Positions 44,526-53,784 of a stretch of DNA of 64,000 nucleotides are shown here, in pieces (the stretch's first letter is position 1; each line of letters begins with the position of its first letter). Below the pieces are notes generated by a model that saw only the letters and a program-made list of their open reading frames with translations, had not been told where the DNA came from and did no database searches. A program made the position numbers and the translations under genes. The DNA is from Steinernema hermaphroditum (lineage: Eukaryota > Nematoda > Chromadorea > Rhabditida > Steinernematidae): the NCBI GenBank assembly GCA_030435675.1, contig CM059623.1, positions 2,878,012 to 2,942,011 of the forward strand. The letters are read 5' to 3'.

Positions 44526-46082
44526 ATGGACCGTGTCCCCTTCGCTTTCTATGACAAGATTTGGTATTTACTTGACGACGGAACACGAAAAGAAATGACG
44601 CTCCTGAGAAGTCCTGTGATTCCTGCCGCAGCAGGCAGAAGCCAGCTGTGCAAACACTACTATATGCCACTCCAAAGACGGCTGTAGAAGATGACGCCCC
44701 GGGCTCCCACCACGAAGCCCCTGTACCGTAGCCCCGGCCGTGCGAGCGAGTGCCATCCGCGCAGCGTTCCTATTTTCGTTATTGCTTGTTGTTCAGTTGG
44801 GTGGTTCTTGTTGTATTAACCGGGTATCGTTCCCTTGTGGACGGTTATAAAGTGTTTTTCCTAAGTCGTGCCCCGCGCCCCACGCACAGGAATTGTCACC
44901 GGAGTCTCGTCGGACAACTCTCTCGTTGTTTCTCCCCCGGTTTCCCACATTCGTACGGCTGCGCCCGTACAACATTGGTGCCCCGAGTGCGCGCGTACAA
45001 CACGGCTGCTATGCAGTTCTGAACGTGCGGAACAGCGATATGCCGCCTATGGAAGGTCTATTCTGCGACGGGAACGAGATCCGCGAACTCAGTGATGCCG
45101 AAGTGACGTTGACGTTGATGACCATTGCCGGATGTCAATACAACGTTCGCCATCCTGAGGACAACCGCTTAAAGCTTCTTACTCCAGCGAATCTCGCAGT
45201 ATTCGAAACGTTTCACAACCGCAAGACTGTTCCAGAAACAGAAGTAAATCGCCGATCATGCTTGACACTGAGTGATCTTGCCCGAGACGATCTGCAGAAT
45301 TTCGAAAAAATTCCGAAGTTTTTCCAGGAATTTTTCAGAAGATCGACCGCCAGAGGACTGGTCCAACCTCTCATCAAGCTGCTGCCAGATCACGTCCAGT
45401 CAAAAAACTTGTACTCCGGCGAGTCAGACGTTGATGACAAGATGGTCGGCATATTGGCTGATCTTTTTGTATAAGCCCGTTTTTCGAAACATTTTACTAC
45501 CGCAGAACGGCGCCAGCGACAGAAACAAGTGAAGGATCCTGCTTGATGCTGATCGATCTTGATCAGAACGCTCTAAAGAATTTCAACAAGGTTCCGAGAT
45601 TCTTCCAGGAGTGGAAGATCGAAAACGTCAAGGGACTGGTCCAGCCCCTCACGAAGCTGCTTCTGGATCACGTCAACTCCAAAAAGCTCAGCAACGTATC
45701 ATTTGACAAGTCGGAAGTTGATGATAATATGTTCGGGATACTCGCTGACTTGTACTGTACAAGCCCGAACGCGAAGATCACCGTCGAAGAAGACGAGAAC
45801 GCGATAGCCAAGCCGAAATCGCACGTAGTGAGCAAAGTGATGGAAGCTTGGAAATCAGAAACCCTGATCCAAGGTCGAAATCGTCTGAAAATCATGAGGA
45901 TAACAATTACAAAATCGTACGTCAAATCGCTGAAGAAGAACATCAATTTAGTCCAGCGTGGTGAGAACAATTACCTATACGAAGCCAAGAAAGATGAAGG
46001 GTCGCTGAGGATTCGTTTAGTTGGCCAGAAAGTTACCATAATGATGTTTCCCAAAACAACATCGTGGTGTTTACGATGCTGA
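44526..46082 (+). pseudogene. Rearranged F-box-like paralogue B with a duplicated domain
   Basis: It starts MDRVPFAFYDKIWYLLDDGT at 44526. A candidate LTR (44686-44974) separates this from VLNVRNSDMPPMEGLFCDGN at 45016. The family domain then occurs twice in tandem: 45240-45474 (RRSCLTLSDLARDDLQNFEK ... SDVDDKMVGILADLF-stop) and 45500-46082 (GSCLMLIDLDQNALKNFNKV ... SEVDDNMFGILADLYC, then TITKSYVKSLKKNINLVQRG and a stop at 46082). An in-frame stop separates the two, so it looks like an unequal-crossover fusion of paralogues. The second half (45543-46082) remains open for 179 codons. Confidence 0.65.
44686..44974 (+). mobile_element. Candidate solo LTR
   Basis: The segment begins TGTAGAAGATGACG and ends GCCCGTACAACA, giving TG...CA-type ends. 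It contains TATAAAG at 44844-44850 and a GC-rich region. It is followed directly by TTGGTGCCCCGAG, which resembles a retrotransposon primer-binding site. A second LTR or internal genes were not found, and a clear target duplication was not identified, so this is tentative. Confidence 0.4.
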
Positions 46083-46621
46083 TGTATTCTTCCCGTTCCG
46101 TTCCATGAGATTTTATGTTGTATTCGTTGATATTTACTGTAAGAGTGGTTAATGATGGTCAGCGATTTTAACGGGAACATGAATAAAGGGTTGTTGGAGA
46201 AGTGGACTTGGTAAATGGTATGGTCTGGGTGGAACCTCCCTCCAGCTGTCTGAGGCCCGGCATGGTTTCGTGTTATCCACTCTGCTATTATGTTATCACC
46301 ACGATACACAGCGGTCTTAATATAAGTATGCATTAAAGAGGGGTAGTATCTTATGGAAGCATACTGTAACGGGGAAAGAGAAGGAATAAGGTGGCCGGAT
46401 TTTGATGAGAAGACGAGCGAGCAAAAGCGCTCTGAAATGGCAACATGGAAATCTCAGGATTACTTCACGTGTTGGGACGTAAATCGGTGAGTAGCTTTCG
46501 ACGCGAAGAAAAAGGTGTACCTCGAAAAAGAATGCGCCTCGCCGGTTCACTTAAGCGAGCTTACGAAAAAGCATCATCACCTACTCCCACTTCTGAATCA
46601 CACTTTTATTACGAACTCCTA
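46083..46621. other. No gene seen
   Basis: The 3' flank of the F-box-like cluster and the GT92 gene. It contains only short frames. Confidence 0.4.
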
Positions 46622-48909
46622 TCAAGGCATATAATAAAAATTGCCAGATAAGTACTTTGGTAGAGGCGCTTCACAATTCGGCTCACTGTCGACCCGCCTT
46701 GACTGATTGTGAGCGATGACAAAGTCTTCGCCAGTTCGTGCAAAGGTGTAGTCGCCTACGGTAGCGACACATCCGATGTCCCTAAAACAGTTCATTGGGG
46801 TGGGCACAGCAAACAATACCGACCTAGTTAGCCTAGAATAGCAGACGTGAGGTGTCAGACATCTTGACACACTCATCGTCCAGTGCTCCTCGTTAATCGA
46901 TCCCATGCACTTGTCGAAATCGTCGAAGGACTCTGTAGAAGACTTGTTCATCACCGTTGAGGCGATTGATGAGAATGTTGAGTTAAGGCGGTCTTGCCAT
47001 TGGCTGAAAAAGAGTAACTTTCAGATGACAAAACAAGGCATAGGTGGGTTACTGTCTTAAGGCTACTGTACCCACCTGTTAAGCTTCAACGCCAACACAG
47101 TCATGTCGATTGGCGCCTCATTGGCGGCGACATTACGGTACGAATGTCGCAGATGGTAGAAGTGGGCTTGTCGACAGGGTACTCTCACTTGGACGTGGCC
47201 GAGCCTATGAATCCCGGTCTCGTGCATGTTCACACTGTCTACGCGGCCTGAAAGATCAGAAGTGCGTTCAATTTGAGGCATTAACACGTACTGGCATTGA
47301 CAAGGACCCTTGTCTTCATTCTCCACACTTTGCACGTAGTCTTCCACTTGGTCTTTTGCAAAAAGTTGAAGTTGAACTTGTCGAGGGTCGGCTCGGCTTC
47401 TTCGTCGGGTAGCACGAACTGGACATCGCGATGCTCAAACAGGAAAGACCCAGCTTGGGGATGCTCTCTGGTCAGTTCCTACAAAGACGAGGTTCGAATG
47501 GACAGGGAGAGATGATACCTCGATGATCTTGAGAGGACCAGTTGCCATGTCAAGAGGGTTCATTGGAAGAAGCATGTCGTCGATATCAGTGAAAACGACC
47601 ATATCGGCGAAGGGTTTTACGAAGTAGAGGCAGTTGACGTGTGATTCCTCGATTCCTCGGGAGAGCACTAGGCCGTTGGGGTTGATGTCGGAGAGAACGG
47701 GCCATTTGGGCCAGTCTCTGATGATTACGATGCCTATAAAAGAGAGAAAATGAGAGGATCGACCCAATTTCGATCGAACAGCATAGGCTATTCCACATGA
47801 GCCTTCACTAGCGTCCGATGTGGTCTAGTGGTTAGGATTTGCGGCTCTCACCCGCAAGGCCCGGGTTCGATTCCCGGCATCGGAAGAATTTTTTCCTTTG
47901 CCATAGATTCTGACTCCCGTACCTTTCTTCTCGTAAGCTTTTAAAATCAGATAAGCGTTGGTGGAAGCCGACTGCACCGGAACTATAATCTTCGTGGCTC
48001 CAAACGCCAACCACGTCTCAATTCCGGTGAGCAGAATCTGCCATTCAGTGTAGATGTACATCGGAGCCATGCAAACAACGAGCTTCTGTCTTTCGCCGAA
48101 CGACACAGGAGCTTCGATGGCAACTTCGAGGGAGTCTTTGAAGTCAGGGACAGTGCTCAGCCTAAAATTGAAAAAGAAAACTCGATCTTCGGAGCTCTTG
48201 TACAGTACTGCACAGAATTGACGTCGGCGGAGGCGATACGGCACTCGGCTATGTGGCCTGCCCAGGAACAGATGTCATTGGCGGCGCGCTTTCCTTTGTG
48301 GATCCTCTCGATGTGCGCTCTGTCTATCACTTCCCTTCCATATTCATTCGTACTTCTACAGTACAACGAGTGACTCTCCCTGGAGTCTCCTACGAACTGC
48401 ATAACCGCAAAGTGGCCAGCAACGTTCCGTTCTTCTGGCATTCGATGGAAAGCGCCTGGAAGGCGAGTCACCTACAGTAAGCAGCTACAGTACGCACCTA
48501 TGACAATCGGCCGTCTTCCGATATGCTTGGACAACAGTCCATCGCCTAAATTTTTCAGCGCCCACATGTTAGTCGTTCGATGATAAAGGGCGAATCCACA
48601 GATAACGCCGATTATCACCAAGGTCAGCTTGAATATCCGGTCGAAGACATGGCTCGTCCTCCAGAAGCGTCTTCGGCTTCCGCCGAGGAAGGTGTAGGGC
48701 AGACCCATGGAGATGGGGATCAATAGGTGAAGACGTTTGCGAAGCAAGAGTACCCATGTCCGACAACGCGATGACATAGAAAGATTAGGAGCGGTGACGC
48801 GCCAGTGTCGTGGAACTGGCGCATCTGAAAGACGCGCGGGTGAGATCGGTTCGAACGTGATGTTTTGTGTTTCCTTATAAGCATTAGGCCCTTCCCTAGC
48901 CACGTTCAC
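46622..48909 (-). CDS. GT92-family (DUF23) glycosyltransferase, type II membrane protein
   Basis: Exons 48909-48498, 48455-48209, 48161-47923, 47733-47519, 47478-47292, 47247-47076, 47003-46824 and 46781-46622 give up to 603 residues. A single N-terminal membrane anchor (LTLVIIGVICGFALYHR) precedes a lumenal domain with YIYTEWQILLTGIETWLAFG, the catalytic DxD-containing VVFTDIDDMLLPM, FLFEHRDVQFVLP and NMHETGIHRLGHVQVRVPCR, all GT92 features. GT92 enzymes such as C. elegans GALT-1 add beta-1,4-galactose to core fucose of N-glycans in the Golgi. The exact start is uncertain; an internal ATG at 48777 also leaves the anchor intact. The gene lies 63 bp downstream of a zinc-finger gene, probably in one operon. 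Intron 47734-47922 holds an antisense tRNA-Glu. Confidence 0.92.
47814..47884 (+). tRNA. tRNA-Glu (CTC)
   Basis: A complete cloverleaf: acceptor TCCGATG/CATCGGA, A-box TGGTCTAGTGGTTAGG, anticodon arm TGCGG-CTCTCAC-CCGCA with anticodon CTC, B-box GGTTCGATTCC. A T-run terminator follows. It lies antisense inside the only long GT92 intron. Identical copies are at 50889 and 54125. Confidence 0.95.
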
Positions 48910-48972
48910 TCAATTGAGCTTCTCAACAAACACATAACAACAACAACAACAACACAAATTCGACTCGTATCA

Positions 48973-50760
48973 CTACTCCTCGATCCATTCTTCTATCTCG
49001 GGATCTGAAAAAACATATTTTGAACCTTCCACGCTGCCAACGACTCACTCAAAAACGACCGATCCTTCTCCAAGAAGTTGATAACTTCCGAATTCAACTC
49101 AATCGCGTCAGATGCTCGATCTTCTTCAGAGGGGTTTTCGACTACTTCCAGCGGCTGCTGTCGAGCCAGAATCGCTTGATAGTGCTCCGCTGTGTGTGTC
49201 GCCACCGCATCATAGTCCTCACCAAAATATGCACAATACGGGCATCCGAAACCTTCGACTTCGTCTTCCACTGTAGTCACGTTGATCTGATCTGTAGCCG
49301 ACTCCATATCTTCTATCTGAAAGGCGGAATAAACAGAGGAACACAAACATTTATTGCTTACCATGGCGACCTCTTCTTCGTCGTAATTCCACGCCGAACA
49401 GTGCGCTTCATCGACCCTCACCTTCGGAGGTCGACCTCGTGGCCTGGCAGAGTAGAAATCTAGCCTGCTGCATCGATTCGCCTTTTTGCTATCGTAGAGA
49501 AGCTTCCCATTCTCAGCCTCTTTCGGAACGACGCGGTGCTGAATTCGCTGGTGATTTCTGAGTAAGGTGAAGCTCCTAAGCACATTCACAGAGAATTAGC
49601 AACAAAAACGACCAAATTACGATAGTTTCTTGTCACAAAATCTGCAGTAGAAGATTCTGGAGACCGACAGTTGCGAAGTAACCCAGATCGTATGCCTTTC
49701 TCGGACGGAATGCTCTTCGAATGACGTCAAATCGATGAATTTCTGTGAGCACAGTGAGCAGACGTATTCTATCCGCATCTAGAAAAGTAATTACAATATA
49801 GAAAACGGAGAAATGAATATTAAAACGCTTAGACAACCAATTACAGGCTGTGAGTGGCTCATACCTATGTATAGACCGAAAAGAAAAACAGTCTGCACCG
49901 TAACTCGTTGTCTAGACTGATATATGAACTGTTTATAAACACTGGAGCTCCCAGACACATGTGGAAGAGACGTATACGAGGAATTTTCCAATCGATTAAA
50001 GTATCTGAGTGGCCCATATCTACGTCTAGACCGACAAGGACTAAAGTCTACACCGTCACTAACTGTCTAAACAAATATGTGAGTCAGTGAGCGGAACGGA
50101 CGGATGAGATATGGGCAGACCATTAGCTGGAGTAGATATGTGCACCCAGTCTATCCAGCGTATAATACGGAAAAATGGGAAATTGAATAGAAAACTGGTC
50201 ATCATTTGTTTAGCTACAAAGTTTAGCTACTACAAAGACAGCCAATAACAATGTTTGAGTGGCTGATGCGACACACTCTCACTTTATAGAAAGCGATCTA
50301 AACGGACTTCTGCGCTTTCGTGTGAGCTCTAGACCAGCGAATGTCACTAGTTGTCTCGACACATGCTTAACACAGACAAGAGCTACTGCACTAGACTGCA
50401 CATTAGATGTCAAATCTATACAGCATATGATGCCGAGAAAACTTCGTGAAACTCACCACATTTTTCATCGTCCCAAAGTGAACATTTTCTTCATGCCGGA
50501 ACAGCCTCAGGTTGTCCGAAAACGTAGCAGAGCACACATCACAGGAAACGGGAAGGGAAAATGGACGCGACGACTGTGGATGGCCTATAATCACATGTTC
50601 TCGAAGATCTTCTTTGTTCAGGAACTTCTGAAATGCAGTTTATCAGAAAACGACTAAATAAAAGCGAACTTACTTGTGAACAGAGATGGCATGTGACCCA
50701 GCTGAAGGCGTTGAATTGCTCAGCTGTGTGGATGAGCTGACTTTCGCCATCTATGTTCAT
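48973..50760 (-). CDS. C2H2 zinc-finger protein with AT-hook
   Basis: Exons 50760-50674, 50627-50457, 49778-49621, 49575-49362, 49316-49049 and 49004-48973 give 309 residues. Four classical fingers are seen in the first half (CHLCSQ with FLNKEDLREHVIIGH; CDVCSATFSDNLRLFRHEEN; CSLCSQKFIDLTSFEEHSVR; CRFCDKKLSSFTLLRNHQRI). They are followed by an AT-hook ARPRGRPPKVR and a partial fifth finger-like CPYCAYFGEDYDAVATHTAE. It is a likely nuclear DNA-binding protein. The ATG follows GGTTCAG. Intron 2 (49779-50456) is long and filled with tandem repeats. GT92 begins 63 bp downstream, so this is probably the first gene of an operon. I cannot name an orthologue. Confidence 0.82.
49850..50370. repeat. 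Intronic tandem repeat, about 156-bp period, then decayed
   Basis: GAGTGGC(T/C)CATA(C/T)CTA(T/C)GT(A/C)TAGACCG occurs at 49852 and 50008 with conserved following sequence (GTCTGCACCGTAAC versus GTCTACACCGTCAC). A more diverged third unit starts near 50254 (GAGTGGCTGATG) and contains CTCTAGACCAGCG. All lie inside intron 2 of the zinc-finger gene. Confidence 0.65.
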
Positions 50761-50888
50761 CTGAACCAACGGAAAAGAGGAAGCTTTGGTGAAAGTATCG
50801 GAGAATGAGATGGGAAGAACTTTGCTGGTGGTCCTGGCACGATGACAACTCGTTCTTGTATAGACTTTCTGTCTAATTCTTTTCGCAT

Positions 50889-50959
50889 TCCGATGTGGTC
50901 TAGTGGTTAGGATTTGCGGCTCTCACCCGCAAGGCCCGGGTTCGATTCCCGGCATCGGA
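50889..50959 (+). tRNA. tRNA-Glu (CTC)
   Basis: Identical in sequence to the copy at 47814-47884, with a TTTT terminator after an A-run. It lies between the divergent zinc-finger and oligoribonuclease genes. Confidence 0.95.
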
Positions 50960-51096
50960 AAAAAAATTTTGTTTTCGTCTAGCTCTATTTGCCATTCTGG
51001 CGCCCCTTGTTTTCCAGTCGCGCCCCTCGCGCGTCTGCGCTAATGGCTGTTTTCCCGCATCAGTGATGTTGTTTACCGCTTCGCTTTCAGGTGTTT

Positions 51097-52491
51097 ATGA
51101 CCGCCGAAGAACGGGTGAAGCAGGCGCGCCGTCTCGTCTGGATCGTCTGCAAACGTGACGCCCATCAGAAGAAGCTTCAAATCGAGGCGACCGTCACGGA
51201 GCGGAGCCTAGAAGTCGTCGAGGAAGGCCGGAAGCTGTTAATCGATTTGGAAGACGATGAAAGCGCCGAGTCGCCCCACTTGGCGGCGTTTCCCGTTGGA
51301 ATTTCGCCCGAACTAGAGCTGGAAGCCGGCATCTCGCTGCGTGAAGCCGAAGATGAGCTTCTGGAGTACGTACGTCGCCATACCAACGCGAATGCCTCGC
51401 TTCTGGCCAGCGAGAAGACCCGCAATGTGCGCGGATTTATCGATTCGGAGATGCGGGAGCTGGCCGCTCACTTCTTCTATCGTTCCCTCGACGTGTGCAG
51501 CTTCAGAGAGGTAATCTGGCGCATCACACATTCCTTAGCTGCTCCTCTTCAGCTTTATAGCCGTTGGAAATGCGCGGAGCCGCAGAAATTCGCCAATCTC
51601 ATCGAGGAAATGCGCTTCTATCGGACGGAGCTTTCGAAGTGAGCGAATTTCCCAAAATTTTCGCATGTAATCCAATTTGTTGTTCAGAAAACGCGGCATC
51701 GAAATTGGAAGCGGAGAGCCAGACGAGCGGATTATTTGGATCGACTGCGAGATGACCGGCTTGGAGCTGGGCGTTCACCGGATCGTCGAGATCGCTTGTG
51801 TTGTGACGGACGGCAATCTAGAGGTAAGCCACGCCGCGTAGTGCGCGGAATGGACATGTTTTTAGATCGTCGATGTCAGCGATAACATCGTCATCAAGCA
51901 GCCGCTCGATGTGATGCGCATGATGAACCACTGGTGCCGGAAGACGTTTAAGAAGAATGGACTAATGGAGCAAATTGCTGAGAGCGAAGTGTCCACCGAA
52001 ATGGCTGAGGGACAGGTCCGTTTATTCGTGCAGCTTTGATATGATTTGAGTGCTGAATGCTGTGCGTATCCATTGATTCCGGATAGGGAATCCCTCCTAC
52101 AGACCCTAACCACTCGTCTCTTCATGAATTCTCGCTTCAGATGCTCGAATTCCTCTCGCAGCATGTTCCCAAGGGCGTCTGTCCTCTGGCTGGCAACTCC
52201 ATAGCCGTAGATCGCCGTTTCATCGAGCAGGACATGCCGAAACTTGCCGAATTCTTTGGACCTTCCGACATCGATGTCACTGCGGTGACCAAGGTACGGT
52301 AGTTCACAAATAAGTGTGGTTTCTCTATACATATCCATTCACTTTAGATGATCAGAGCACATGGCGACACTCCACGATATCAAGCGAAAAACTCAGCGAA
52401 CAAACGTCATCGGGCTTTCGACGACATCCTCCACTCAATATGCCTTTTGGAACGGGTCAAAAAGCACGTTAATAAGGGTACTGTAGAATAA
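51097..52491 (+). CDS. Oligoribonuclease (REXO2/ORN family) with an extra degenerate N-terminal domain
   Basis: Exons 51097-51510, 51553-51638, 51688-51823, 51866-52015, 52141-52293 and 52348-52491 give 360 residues, nearly twice the usual ~190-240. Residues 175-360 form a complete DEDDh exonuclease: [48 protein letters not shown] and HRAFDDIL. It should degrade 2-5 nt RNAs to mononucleotides in mitochondria and cytosol. Residues 1-168 align to the same fold ([56 protein letters not shown]) but lack the DxE pair, the AGNS block and the HRALDD motif. The ATG follows TTTCAG. AATAAA overlaps the stop, and the next gene starts 98 nt downstream, suggesting an operon. Confidence 0.88.
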
Positions 52492-52589
52492 ATAGTTGAT
52501 TTTTATGATTTTCTGGTTTGTGTGAAGGCAGTTATATACTGTGGATATCTCTGAGATGTGCGCGATGAGGGCTGTGTGTATGCGTTCAG

Positions 52590-53642
52590 ATGGACACCCT
52601 GAACGCGGACCAGATCGACTACCTCCTTGGGTTCCTCCCTCATTCGTGCCTACGTAAAATTCAAAACGCCTCAACTGGCAACCCTACATGGAAAGCTGTA
52701 AGCAGAGAGCACCAGCATCGTCCTCTGGCCAATATCAGCCTCAAGTGGTCCCGCGAAGATAAGAAGGTCAGCATCAATGCTCTGAAAACGGAAGAAGGAT
52801 TCGTTTATCGCCGATGGACACGTTGGCGAGACACGCACAACCTGTTCCTCAAGTACTTGTCCATCTGTGGCCGAGACGGGGACAAAACTGGCCTTCCCGG
52901 ATTCATCGAAAGCAATCTTCAGCAGCTTATCCACTTAGCCAGCATTCCCACCGACGGTCGATCCACCTACCTCCAGCTCTACTTCATCGACGAACACTGT
53001 ACCGACCTCATGGACGCCCTTATGCCTCGACTGAACTACCGATTCAACCGCATCAATATCGACACTATCACCGGTCAGGTGAAGCACTTGGAGACCTATC
53101 TGAGGAAGCTGGCCAGCGCTAAGAGCGTCAAGAAGCTGGAAGTGCAGAACTCCGAGCTTACTATGGAGACTTTCGACGTTTTCGTCGACTTCTTCACACA
53201 ACCCAACGTGGAAATCCTCAAAGTGGTCGCCTGTACGCCCGAGCCGAACTTGGAGTTCTTCGTTCAGCTGGTGGAGTGCTGGAGGCGAAGTGAGAACTGC
53301 TCCGAGTTGATCAAGTACTGTAACTTCGACGTCGGAGACGATGATATCTTCGTTCACCTATGCGACCTATATCCGATGCCAAGTGGAAGTGCCCCCAGTC
53401 GTGGAAGACAACTCCTCGTCCACAACAACTACGATAGAACCCTGCAGCTGAAGATTAAGGAGCTTCACTCAGGGATTATGGAGATTTCTGTGGCTCTGCG
53501 ACGGGTAGGAATGGTCCTTTCGGTCACAGTTCTATTGGTCACATGTTTAGCCCGCAAATCGAGCATCGCCAAAAAGATCGCGACCCGAATAGATGAGACC
53601 TGCATATCATCTACCCTACCTTCCATATACCATGTGTTGTGA
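52590..53642 (+). CDS. F-box-like MDxLxxxx family protein, intact single-exon gene
   Basis: The ATG directly follows GCGTTCAG, a trans-splice-like site 98 nt after the oligoribonuclease stop. The 350-residue product begins MDTLNADQIDYLLGFLPHSC, an F-box-like N-terminus related to 33847, 42747 and 44526. It continues with SREHQHRPLANISLKWSRED and a leucine-rich scaffold (KSVKKLEVQNSELTMETFDV, PNVEILKVVACTPEPNLEFF, HSGIMEISVALRR). This layout recalls worm F-box proteins with FTH-like domains that recruit substrates to SCF ubiquitin ligases. The C-terminal 40 residues are hydrophobic and may be non-conserved; a splice there is possible. Unlike its relatives in this window it has no break. Confidence 0.7.
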   Translation: MDTLNADQIDYLLGFLPHSCLRKIQNASTGNPTWKAVSREHQHRPLANISLKWSREDKKVSINALKTEEGFVYRRWTRWRDTHNLFLKYLSICGRDGDKTGLPGFIESNLQQLIHLASIPTDGRSTYLQLYFIDEHCTDLMDALMPRLNYRFNRINIDTITGQVKHLETYLRKLASAKSVKKLEVQNSELTMETFDVFVDFFTQPNVEILKVVACTPEPNLEFFVQLVECWRRSENCSELIKYCNFDVGDDDIFVHLCDLYPMPSGSAPSRGRQLLVHNNYDRTLQLKIKELHSGIMEISVALRRVGMVLSVTVLLVTCLARKSSIAKKIATRIDETCISSTLPSIYHVL

Positions 53643-53784
53643 TCTCATATACTCCTCCCGCGTGAACCCCCCTATCCAGTGAACATTCCGTATAAAATAA
53701 ACTTTATCCTCTTTAGACATCTAATCGAAAGCTCTAACACCCGCAATGAGCATAGTACAGTACAGTATCCTAAAATAATGCTGT

